DNA of 9,891 nucleotides from DATEPR01 sp036503065 (GTDB lineage: Bacteria; Actinomycetota; Actinomycetes; Mycobacteriales; Pseudonocardiaceae), in NCBI GenBank assembly GCA_036503065.1, contig DASXXM010000275.1, positions 1 to 9,891 on the forward strand. The letters run 5' to 3'. The translations under genes were made by a program, and so were the position numbers. Of the stretch, positions 1 to 5,503 are shown piece by piece; position 1 is the stretch's first letter, and each line of letters opens with the position of its first letter. The notes below the pieces were generated by a model. The model had not been told where the DNA came from and searched no databases. It was given only the letters and a program-made list of their open reading frames with translations.

Positions 1-342
1 TTCATCGGGTGCGTCAACCTCCGCCCACCCGCAGGCCACCCGACCGACGAGCCGGAACTGGGCTACCGACTGCGCAAGTCGGCCTGGGGCAAGGGTTACG
101 CCACGGAGATCTCCCGAGCCCTTGTCGGCAGGGCGTTCACGGATCGCGACGCCCGGCGCGTGTACGCCGACGCCGTCATCGTCAACACGGCCTCCCGCCG
201 AGTCCTGGAGAAGGCCGGCCTGACCTTCGTCCGCACCTTCCACACACCGGGCGAGGAACTCGACGAAGTCGAATATGCCATCACCAGAGCGGAATGGCTG
301 GCCACCCGCTCGTCCGGGGAGCGGCGATGCACGTCTTCCTGA
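1..342 (+). CDS. GNAT family N-acetyltransferase (RimJ/RimL type), 5' end outside window
   Basis: This is the last 113 residues of a GNAT enzyme, read in frame from base 1 to the TGA at 340-342. Family members transfer an acetyl group from acetyl-CoA to an amine, often a protein N-terminus or a small molecule; the substrate here is unknown. The visible part begins at FIG in the central sheet. It carries the acetyl-CoA loop (KSAWGKGYATE, residues 28-38 of the fragment) and motif B with the usual Asn and Ser (VNTASRRVLEKAGL). It aligns with the next gene almost without gaps except for a six-residue deletion after RTFH, so the full protein was probably about 189 residues. Its final 16 bases overlap the start of the next gene, which suggests translational coupling. 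Confidence in the family is high. The start lies outside the window. Confidence 0.9.
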   Translation, partial: FIGCVNLRPPAGHPTDEPELGYRLRKSAWGKGYATEISRALVGRAFTDRDARRVYADAVIVNTASRRVLEKAGLTFVRTFHTPGEELDEVEYAITRAEWLATRSSGERRCTSS

Positions 343-652
343 CCACGGATCGGTTGGTGCTGAGGCGATTCACCATGGCCGACGAGGACAACGCCGTCGA
401 ACTGGACAGCGACCCGGACGTGATGCACTACATCACCGGCGGCCGGGCGACGCCCCGCGAGGAGATTCGCACCGACTACCTGCCGGCCTGGCTGAGCTAC
501 TACACCCGCTTCGATGGCTACGGCTTCTGGGCCGCGGAGGCCGACGGTGAGTTCATCGGCTGGTTTCATCTCCGCCCACCCGTCGGCAGCCCGCCGGACG
601 AACCCGAACTGGGCTACCGACTGCGCAAGTCGGCCTGGGGCAAGGGTTACGC
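55..652 (+). repeat. 47-bp identical segment in tandem acetyltransferase genes (55-101 and 606-652)
   Basis: Bases 55-101 and 606-652 are identical, offset 551 bp, and encode ELGYRLRKSAWGKGYA in both genes. Similarity continues on both sides at lower identity, including ttcatcgg at 1-8 and 552-559. This marks a tandem gene duplication, with the CoA-binding segment kept identical either by constraint or by gene conversion. Confidence 0.9.
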
Positions 653-890
653 GACCGAAGGCGCACGCGCGCTGATCGACAAGGCCTTCACCGACTGCGG
701 CGCACAGCGGGTGTTCGCCCTCACCATGGCCGTGCACACCGGCTCCCGCCGAGTCATGGAGAAAGCGGGCCTGACCCTGATCCGAACCTTCCACCAGGAC
801 TGGCCCGATCACATCCCCGGCGACGAACTCGGCGACACCGAATACGCCGTCACCAGACCGGAGTGGCTGGCGCGGCGCGCAATGGCCTAG
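327..890 (+). CDS. GNAT family N-acetyltransferase (RimJ/RimL type), second tandem copy
   Basis: A 187-residue acetyl-CoA-dependent N-acetyltransferase of normal full length for the RimJ/RimL branch. The N-terminus TDRLVLRRFTMADED is the classic strand-1/helix-1 opening of that branch. The CoA loop WGKGYATEGA lies at residues 104-113, and motif B is at 137-148. Motif B reads HTGSRRVMEKAGL where the neighbouring copy has NTASRRVLEKAGL, so the usual Asn is His137. The ATG at 327 was chosen because GGGGAG sits five bases upstream and because the family N-terminus starts there. The same frame stays open far upstream, but that part is only a shadow of the first copy. The start overlaps the preceding gene by 16 bases. 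The substrate cannot be told from sequence; ribosomal-protein, peptide or antibiotic acetylation are all possible for this branch. Confidence 0.92.
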   Translation: MHVFLTTDRLVLRRFTMADEDNAVELDSDPDVMHYITGGRATPREEIRTDYLPAWLSYYTRFDGYGFWAAEADGEFIGWFHLRPPVGSPPDEPELGYRLRKSAWGKGYATEGARALIDKAFTDCGAQRVFALTMAVHTGSRRVMEKAGLTLIRTFHQDWPDHIPGDELGDTEYAVTRPEWLARRAMA

Positions 891-911
891 ACCACAGCTC
901 AAACGGAAAAG

Positions 912-944
912 GCGTTGACCAGCGGATTCAAGGATTGTCAACGC
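912..944. promoter_or_regulatory. 8-bp inverted repeat after the acetyltransferase pair
   Basis: GCGTTGAC (912-919) and GTCAACGC (937-944) are exact inverse complements separated by 17 bases. The pair lies in the 133-bp gap between the second acetyltransferase and the small secreted protein. It could be a weak terminator for the upstream pair. It could also be an operator, because the left arm contains TTGACC, a good -35-like hexamer. No convincing -10 follows, so the role is undecided. Confidence 0.3.
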
Positions 945-1023
945 ATCACCAAAGCGCGATCGGGCACCCTACGGCCGGCGCCTCCAGCAGGAGTCGCATA
1001 CCGCTCACGTCGAGAGGGTCACC

Positions 1024-1284
1024 ATGCGACGCGTCATCACCGCGCTGGGGCTTGCCCTGGCCAGCATCTGTGTCGCGGTCGGGTTCAGCGCCCCCGCCAA
1101 CGCCACCCCCACCCCGCCCGGCCCCGGCTGGACCTACCAGGCAACCTTCGGCTGGCCCGATGCCTGCGCATCCGCGGGCTTCGCGGGCCAGCAGGCCGGC
1201 CAGTGGGTGGCGTACGAATGCGACGAAGTCGACGCACCTTCGTGGGACGCACCTGGCCTGATCTGGCTGTTCGTGGGCCACTGA
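1024..1284 (+). CDS. small secreted Trp-rich protein with two cysteines, function unknown
   Basis: An 86-residue precursor. MRRV is followed by a hydrophobic core (residues 5-22) and a signal peptidase I site at ANA|T (residues 25-28), leaving a mature protein of about 59 residues. The mature part starts with a Pro/Thr stretch (TPTPPGPG) and contains five Trp. It has exactly two Cys (48 and 66) in the arrangement C-x3-G-x6-G-x-W-x4-C, which suggests one disulfide after export. Small actinomycete exported proteins with a similar Cys/Gly/Trp arrangement are familiar to me, but I know of no assigned function. The start is supported by GAGAGGG at 1012-1018, five bases before the ATG. The gene stands alone and ends two bases before a strong hairpin. 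It could be a fragment of a larger secreted enzyme family, but the length and clean signal peptide argue for a complete gene. Confidence 0.8.
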   Translation: MRRVITALGLALASICVAVGFSAPANATPTPPGPGWTYQATFGWPDACASAGFAGQQAGQWVAYECDEVDAPSWDAPGLIWLFVGH

Positions 1285-1286
1285 GG

Positions 1287-1329
1287 ACTTGAGCCCAGCA
1301 CACGGCGTGGCCGTGTGCTGGGCTCAAGT
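1287..1329. terminator. bidirectional hairpin terminator, 20-bp perfect arms
   Basis: Bases 1287-1306 and 1310-1329 are perfect inverse complements around the three-base loop GTG. The hairpin lies between the stop of the secreted-protein gene (1284) and the stop of the convergent pdxS (1335), so it can serve both. No T-tract follows on either strand, as is common for actinomycete stem-only terminators. Confidence 0.9.
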
Positions 1330-1334
1330 GTCCC

Positions 1335-2246
1335 CTACCAGCCGCGATCGGCCAGCCGATGCGGTTCCGGCACGTCCTCGACATTGATGCCGACCATGGC
1401 CTCGCCAAGGCCGCGGGACACCTTGGCGATCACGTCCGGGTCGTCGTAGAACGTGGTCGCCTTCACGATGGCCTCGGCGCGCTTGGCCGGGTCGCCGGAC
1501 TTGAAGATCCCCGACCCGACGAACACGCCTTCCGCGCCCAGCTGCATCATCATCGCGGCGTCCGCCGGCGTCGCGATGCCGCCCGCGGTGAACAGCACGA
1601 CCGGCAGCTTCCCGGCGAGCGCGACCTCGCGCACCAGGTCGTACGGCGCCTGCAGCTCCTTGGCCGCCACGTACAGCTCGTCGGAGCTCATCGAGCCGAG
1701 CCGCCGGATCGCCGCGCCGATCTCGCGCATGTGGGTCGTTGCGTTGGAGACGTCGCCGGTGCCCGCCTCGCCCTTGGACCGGATCATCGCGGCGCCCTCG
1801 GTGATCCGCCGCAACGCCTCGCCCAGGTTCGTGGCGCCGCACACGAACGGCACGGTGAACTGCCACTTGTCGATGTGGTTGGTGTAGTCGGCGGGGGTGA
1901 GCACCTCGGACTCGTCCACGTAGTCGACGCCGAGTGACTGCAACACCTGGGCCTCGACGAAGTGCCCGATCCGGGCCTTGGCCATCACCGGGATGGACAC
2001 CGTCGCGATGATGCCGTCGATCAGGTCCGGGTCGCTCATCCTGGCCACGCCGCCCTGGGCACGGATGTCGGCGGGCACGCGCTCCAGCGCCATCACCGCG
2101 ACGGCGCCCGCGTCCTCGGCGATCTTGGCCTGCTCGGCGGTGACCACGTCCATGATCACGCCGCCCTTGAGCATCTCGGCCATGCCGCGCTTCACCCGCG
2201 CCGTCCCGGTTTCCGGAACCCGCGTTGCGTCAATGGGGGTATTCAC
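1335..2246 (-). CDS. pdxS: pyridoxal 5'-phosphate synthase, synthase subunit PdxS
   Basis: PdxS makes pyridoxal 5'-phosphate from ribose 5-phosphate, glyceraldehyde 3-phosphate and ammonia supplied by the glutaminase PdxT. It works in the cytosol as a (beta/alpha)8 barrel in a dodecamer. The protein contains the signature segments TGTARVKRGMAEML, GGVIMDVV, VMALERVPADIR and KARIGHFVEAQ. With V14 of the longest frame taken as residue 1, Asp33, Lys90 (KARIGH) and the Lys of SKGEAGTG match Asp24, Lys81 and Lys149 of Bacillus PdxS. So the catalytic set is intact, and the protein is full length at about 303 residues. The start is uncertain. GTG at 2246 has GGAG nine bases upstream; ATG at 2255 directly abuts that GGAG; a GTG at 2285 is also open. 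pdxT is not adjacent, and a terminator follows at once, so this is a single-gene unit in view. Confidence 0.95.
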   Translation of the reverse strand: MNTPIDATRVPETGTARVKRGMAEMLKGGVIMDVVTAEQAKIAEDAGAVAVMALERVPADIRAQGGVARMSDPDLIDGIIATVSIPVMAKARIGHFVEAQVLQSLGVDYVDESEVLTPADYTNHIDKWQFTVPFVCGATNLGEALRRITEGAAMIRSKGEAGTGDVSNATTHMREIGAAIRRLGSMSSDELYVAAKELQAPYDLVREVALAGKLPVVLFTAGGIATPADAAMMMQLGAEGVFVGSGIFKSGDPAKRAEAIVKATTFYDDPDVIAKVSRGLGEAMVGINVEDVPEPHRLADRGW

Positions 2247-2299
2247 GGCTCGCATCTCCAAGAATTCGACGGCTCGCCACCGCACGGTAACCGCACGTC

Positions 2300-2378
2300 A
2301 GTGGCCTGTTAGCACCCATGTTACGTGGCAGGTGGCCCTTGCGAGCAGGCCAATTCGACGCTAACTGACCAGGCCACT
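2300..2378. promoter_or_regulatory. inverted pair of AGTGGCCTG elements upstream of pdxS, candidate PdxR-type operator
   Basis: AGTGGCCTG at 2300-2308 is repeated exactly on the other strand at 2370-2378. The inner flanks GTTAGC (2308-2313) and GCTAAC (2360-2365) are also inverse complements. A further GTGGCC occurs at 2332-2337. The elements lie about 50-130 bp upstream of the pdxS start. As I recall it, the binding motif described for the MocR-type activator PdxR of Corynebacterium pdxST is close to AGTGGwCTA, and these copies match at 7 of 9 positions. The assignment is inference; no pdxR gene is in view. As an RNA, the same bases could pair as a bulged stem. Confidence 0.4.
2318..2323 (-). 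promoter_or_regulatory. candidate -10 element for pdxS
   Basis: On the minus strand the bases read TAACAT, a fit to the actinobacterial TANNNT -10 pattern. It is about 70 bases before the likely pdxS start and between the two inverted AGTGGCCTG elements. No good -35 hexamer is seen at the normal distance, which would fit an activator-dependent promoter. Confidence 0.3.
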
Positions 2379-2437
2379 TCCCGATCGTCCGCCTGGCTGG
2401 CGCTGGTCCGGCGGGGTTGTCCGGATCGGGCAACGGG

Positions 2438-2453
2438 TGTGAGATCGAGCACA
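2438..2453. promoter_or_regulatory. CRP/GlxR-like box, one mismatch
   Basis: TGTGA-N6-GCACA differs at one base from the CRP-family consensus TGTGA-N6-TCACA. It lies 96 bp before the EF-G-like gene and about 190 bp from pdxS. CRP-family regulators that bind this consensus are widespread in actinobacteria. A single match can arise by chance, so this is only a candidate. Confidence 0.3.
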
Positions 2454-2468
2454 GTTACCGATAGCAGC

Positions 2469-2506
2469 GCAGTGCCTGATCACACAAAGCAGTGCCTGAT
2501 CACACA
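2469..2506. repeat. two 18-bp direct repeats with 20-bp period, upstream of the EF-G-like gene
   Basis: GCAGTGCCTGATCACACA occurs at 2469-2486 and again at 2489-2506, exact over 18 bases and separated by AA. Each copy contains the palindrome TGATCA. The 20-bp spacing is close to two helical turns, so two protein units could bind on the same face. The pair ends 42 bases before the start codon at 2549, probably in the promoter or 5' leader. The 302-bp gap 2247-2548 otherwise holds only the sites listed separately. Confidence 0.85.
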
Positions 2507-2548
2507 GCGACGGCCGGCGCGTCCGGTCCGCGCGGGAGGTGGAGCGCA

Positions 2549-4684
2549 ATGAGCGCCAAGAACACGGAAGGCGGCCTGGCCGCTGCCCAGAACGGAGTCG
2601 CGGTCGCTGTGGACGACCCGGCCAAAGTACGCAACGTGGTCCTCGTCGGCCCGTCCGGGTCGGGCAAGACCACGCTGACCGAGGCCCTGCTGGCCGCCAC
2701 GGGCGTACTCAGCCGGGCCGGCTCCATCACCGACGGCACCACGGTCTGTGACCACGATCCGGCCGCCGTGCGCCAGCAGCGCTCGGTTGGACTCGCGGTG
2801 GCACCGCTGGTGCATGAGGGCATCAAGATCAACCTGGTGGACACGCCCGGTTATGCCGACTTCGTCGGCGAACTGCGCGCCGGGCTGCGCGCCGCGGACG
2901 CCGCGCTGTTCGTGGTGTGCGCCGCGGAGGGCATCGATCCGACGACGGTCGCGCTGTGGCAGGAATGCGCCGCGGTCGGCATGCCGCGCGCGGTCGTCAT
3001 CGCACGGCTGGACCACCCGCGTGCCGACGTGGCGGGCGAGATGGCGGCCTGCCAGGCGGAGTTCGGCGCGGGCGTGCTGCCGCTGTACCTGCCCGCACCC
3101 GACAACGAGCCCGGTCTCGTCGGCCTGCTGTCCGGCCGGTACTACGACTACGCCGAGGGCTACCCACCGAAACCCGGCGAACCACCGGCAGGCGACGCGG
3201 ACCGGATCGAGGCGGCCCGCAACGAGCTCATCGAGGGAATCATCGCCGAGAGCGAGGACGAGACCCTGATGGAGCGGTACCTGGGCGGCGAGGAGATCGA
3301 CAGCGACACGCTGGTCGCCGACCTGGAGACCGCCGTGGCGCGGGGTTCGTTCCACCCGGTCATCCCGGTCTGCGCGACCACCGGGGTCGGCGTGGCCGAA
3401 CTGCTCGAGGTGCTCGTCGGCGCGTTCCCGTCGCCGCTGGAGCACCCGTTGCCCCAGGTGACCGACCCGACCGGCCAGCCGCACCAGCAGATCACCGCGA
3501 ACCCGGACGGACCCCTGGCCGCCGAGGTCGTGCGCACGGCCGTCGACTCCTACGTCGGCCGGGTGTCGCTGGTGCGGGTGTTCTCCGGCACGCTGCGGCC
3601 CGAGCGGCCGGTGCACGTGTCCGGTCACGGACTGGCCGACCGGGGCCACTCCGACCACGACAACGACGAGCGGGTGGCGCACATCTACTCACCGTTGGGC
3701 GCCAACCTGCGCGAGGTGCCCTACTGCGTGGCGGGCGACCTGTGCGCGCTGACGAAGGTCGGCTCCGCGGAGACCGGCGACACCGTGTCCGCGCCGGAGG
3801 ACCCGATCCTGATGACGCCGTGGGAGATGCCGGAACCGCTGTTGCCGGTCGCGGTCGTCGCCCGCACCCGGACGGACGAGGACGCGCTGTCCCGCAACCT
3901 GGCCCGGCTGGTGGCCAGTGACCCGACGCTGCGCATGGAGCGCAACGCCGAAACGCACCAACTGGTGCTGTGGTGCATGGGCGAGGCGCACGCGGACGTG
4001 GTGCTGGCCCGGTTGAAGGCCGGCGGCGCCGAGGTGGACACCGAGCCGGTGAAGGTGTCGCTGCGCGAGACGTTCGCGGGTCCGGCCAAGGGCCACGGCC
4101 GGCACGTCAAGCAGTCCGGCGGGCACGGCCAGTACGCGGTGTGCGACATCGAGGTCGAGCCGCTGCCGCGCGGCGGTGGGTTCGAGTTCGTGGACCGGAC
4201 CGTGGGCGGCGCGGTGCCGCACCAGTTCATCCCGAGTGTGGAGAAGGGCGTGCGGGCCCAACTCGCGATGGGGCTGCACGGCAGTCATCCAGTGGTCGAC
4301 GTGCGGGTCACCCTGTTGGACGGCAAGGCGCACAGCGTGGACTCGTCGGACGCCGCGTTCCAGACCGCGGGCTCGCTCGCGCTCAAGGACGCGGCGGCCA
4401 ACGGCCGGATCACGCTGCTCGAACCGCTGGACGAGCTGTTGATCATCATCTCGGACGACCATCTCGGCACGGTTCTCGGTGACCTGTCCGGCCGGCGCGG
4501 CCGGGTGCTGGGCACCGAACCCGGCAAGGTGGGTCACACGGTCGTGCGGGCCGAGGTGCCGGCCAGCGAACTGCTCAGGTACGCGATCGACCTGAGGTCG
4601 ATGAGTTCCGGTAGTGGCACGTTCACCCGTCGTTTCGTGCGGCACGATCCGCTGCCGGAACACCTGGTTGCTTCGACGAAGTAA
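2549..4684 (+). CDS. fusA2: elongation factor G-like protein (EF-G2/FusA2 type)
   Basis: A 711-residue paralogue of translation elongation factor G, near the 714 residues of mycobacterial FusA2. The P-loop is GPSGSGKT (34-41). Switch II reads DTPGYADF (98-105), with Tyr102 where EF-G has the GTPase-activating His. Switch I (residues 78-84, QRSVGLAV region) lacks the conserved ERGIT Thr. The G4 motif is ARLD (152-155) instead of NKxD. Domains II-V follow, including a domain IV segment with QSGGHGQYAVCDIEVEPL and the domain V signature DDHLGTVLGDLSGRRGRVLG. In this branch M. smegmatis EF-G2 is reported to bind guanine nucleotide without ribosome-stimulated GTPase activity. Thermus EF-G-2, which also carries DxPGY, has been studied as well, so inactivity is not certain. 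ATG 2549 was chosen because GGGAGGTGGAG lies at 2534-2544; a GTG at 2492 falls inside the direct repeat. The gene is a single unit ending in a hairpin. Its role is probably auxiliary or stress-related rather than core translation, which is inference. Confidence 0.93.
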   Translation: MSAKNTEGGLAAAQNGVAVAVDDPAKVRNVVLVGPSGSGKTTLTEALLAATGVLSRAGSITDGTTVCDHDPAAVRQQRSVGLAVAPLVHEGIKINLVDTPGYADFVGELRAGLRAADAALFVVCAAEGIDPTTVALWQECAAVGMPRAVVIARLDHPRADVAGEMAACQAEFGAGVLPLYLPAPDNEPGLVGLLSGRYYDYAEGYPPKPGEPPAGDADRIEAARNELIEGIIAESEDETLMERYLGGEEIDSDTLVADLETAVARGSFHPVIPVCATTGVGVAELLEVLVGAFPSPLEHPLPQVTDPTGQPHQQITANPDGPLAAEVVRTAVDSYVGRVSLVRVFSGTLRPERPVHVSGHGLADRGHSDHDNDERVAHIYSPLGANLREVPYCVAGDLCALTKVGSAETGDTVSAPEDPILMTPWEMPEPLLPVAVVARTRTDEDALSRNLARLVASDPTLRMERNAETHQLVLWCMGEAHADVVLARLKAGGAEVDTEPVKVSLRETFAGPAKGHGRHVKQSGGHGQYAVCDIEVEPLPRGGGFEFVDRTVGGAVPHQFIPSVEKGVRAQLAMGLHGSHPVVDVRVTLLDGKAHSVDSSDAAFQTAGSLALKDAAANGRITLLEPLDELLIIISDDHLGTVLGDLSGRRGRVLGTEPGKVGHTVVRAEVPASELLRYAIDLRSMSSGSGTFTRRFVRHDPLPEHLVASTK

Positions 4685-4689
4685 GTTTC

Positions 4690-4727
4690 ACGGGTGCCGC
4701 ACTGGTTCGTACCAGCGCGGCACCCGT
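4690..4727. terminator. bidirectional hairpin terminator between fusA2-like gene and doxX-like gene
   Basis: ACGGGTGCCGC (4690-4700) pairs with GCGGCACCCGT (4717-4727). Inside, CTGGT (4702-4706) pairs with ACCAG (4711-4715) around the loop TCGT, with one A/C mismatch. The hairpin begins five bases after the plus-strand stop and ends 16 bases from the convergent minus-strand stop. No T-tract is present. Confidence 0.9.
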
Positions 4728-4743
4728 CGTCGAATTGCGATTC

Positions 4744-5226
4744 TCAGTCGGAAATCGATACGCCGACGATGTCGCCGGTGTCAAGATAGCGCTTGATCTC
4801 ACCCGAACGGCGGCGCTGCCGGACAAAGGCGTCCACCGCACACGAACCCGGACCGAGCGCGGCAATCAACAGGAAGACGAGGCTGAACAGCGCCGACGTC
4901 TCACCACCGGCCTGAGTCGGCAACAGCGCGTGTGGCATGTGCACCGTGACATAAACGTATGCCATGACCGCGGAACACAGCAGCGCGGTCGCTCTCGTAC
5001 ACCACCCCAGGGCGACCATGGTGCCTCCGACCAGGGCGATCAGGGCCGCCCACCAGCCGGGCCATGTGCCGAAAGCAAAGGTGCCGCCGTGCGGGCCGAT
5101 GCCGCCGAGCACACCGAAAAGGCCGGCCGCGCCATGGCAGGCGAAGAGGGCGCCGATGGCCACCCGGACCATGCAATGGATTGCGCCGACCAGTCGGGGA
5201 GCGGGTTCGTTTGATTGCGGGATCAC
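4744..5226 (-). CDS. DoxX family integral membrane protein
   Basis: About 160 residues with four predicted membrane segments, near residues 14-36, 56-74, 77-97 and 111-128. The layout is that of DoxX-type proteins: an opening RVAIGALFACHGAAGLFG helix, a G-rich turn before helix 2, VALGWCTRATAL between helices 2 and 3, and a closing LGPGSCAVDAF, which matches the family's C-terminal GPG..xxD motif. DoxX proteins sit in the cytoplasmic membrane; some are tied to thiol or oxidative-stress systems, but no activity can be assigned here. A basic cytosolic tail (RQRRRSGEIKRYLD) follows helix 4. GTG at 5226 was chosen because GAAGGG lies nine bases upstream. ATG 5283 is in frame but has no ribosome binding site, and the frame is open further up to 5430 with non-family sequence. 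It is convergent with the EF-G-like gene and in the same direction as mmpL, but separated from it by a terminator, so it likely has its own promoter. Confidence 0.85.
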   Translation of the reverse strand: MIPQSNEPAPRLVGAIHCMVRVAIGALFACHGAAGLFGVLGGIGPHGGTFAFGTWPGWWAALIALVGGTMVALGWCTRATALLCSAVMAYVYVTVHMPHALLPTQAGGETSALFSLVFLLIAALGPGSCAVDAFVRQRRRSGEIKRYLDTGDIVGVSISD

Positions 5227-5439
5227 TCGGGTATTCCCTTCGAGAAGGCTGCGGGCCCCTGCACCTGTCGACTCGTACGCCATAGGAGGGCGGCTTGGAT
5301 TGCCGGCATTGGGCTTACGCCGCACACAATTAACAGATCTAGAGCAGGCGGCGCATACACAAATGCGGCGGACAGCGCAGATGAATGGGGCGCCGGCCAC
5401 GTTCGGCATACCGGGGGCCGACCACGGCACACAGACGAA
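5227..5439 (-). promoter_or_regulatory. upstream region of the DoxX gene, with an AT-rich patch and a short dyad
   Basis: No gene is supported here. The stretch 5326-5342 (around attaacagatctaga) is unusually AT-rich for this window and is the likeliest promoter core for the DoxX gene, though no clean -35/-10 pair can be fixed. CGCAT (5352-5356) and ATGCG (5363-5367) form an inverted repeat around six bases just upstream of that patch, a possible operator. The rest shows nothing distinctive. Confidence 0.3.
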
Positions 5440-5482
5440 GAACAGCCGGCCCCGGTGAAACGTTCACCGGGGCCGGCTGTTC
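5440..5482 (-). terminator. hairpin terminator of the mmpL-like gene, 20-bp perfect arms
   Basis: Bases 5440-5459 and 5463-5482 are perfect inverse complements around the loop ACG. The hairpin begins 21 bases beyond the mmpL stop (5504) on the minus strand. It is followed there by CTTCGTCTGT-like, mildly T-rich sequence. It has the same size and three-base loop as the terminator at 1287-1329. Confidence 0.9.
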
Positions 5483-5503
5483 GGTTTCTCTGGGACCGCG
5501 AAA

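Noticed and set aside
9..326. N-terminal extension of the second acetyltransferase, making one 293-residue protein
   Set aside because: The extension is an out-of-frame reading of the first acetyltransferase and is Arg/Pro rich. The ATG at 327 has a good ribosome site and the family N-terminus.
96..941. Minus-strand open frame of 281 codons opposite the acetyltransferases
   Set aside because: Both strands stay open because of GC bias. The plus strand has family motifs and a ribosome binding site; this one has neither.
2300..2378. Riboswitch in the pdxS leader
   Set aside because: The inverted elements can form a bulged stem, but I recognise no known riboswitch fold, and the resemblance to a protein operator is better.
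2469..2506. CRISPR array or origin iterons
   Set aside because: Only two units with a two-base gap, and no cas or replication gene nearby. A promoter-linked repeat is the simpler reading.
2480..3682. Long minus-strand open frame antisense to the EF-G-like gene
   Set aside because: Low-complexity composition without recognisable domains, and it would overlap the direct repeats and the well-supported EF-G-like gene.
5284..5430. N-terminal extension of the DoxX protein to 228 residues
   Set aside because: The added part is Cys/Arg/Pro-rich with no family match and no ribosome binding site, and it covers the AT-rich promoter-like patch.
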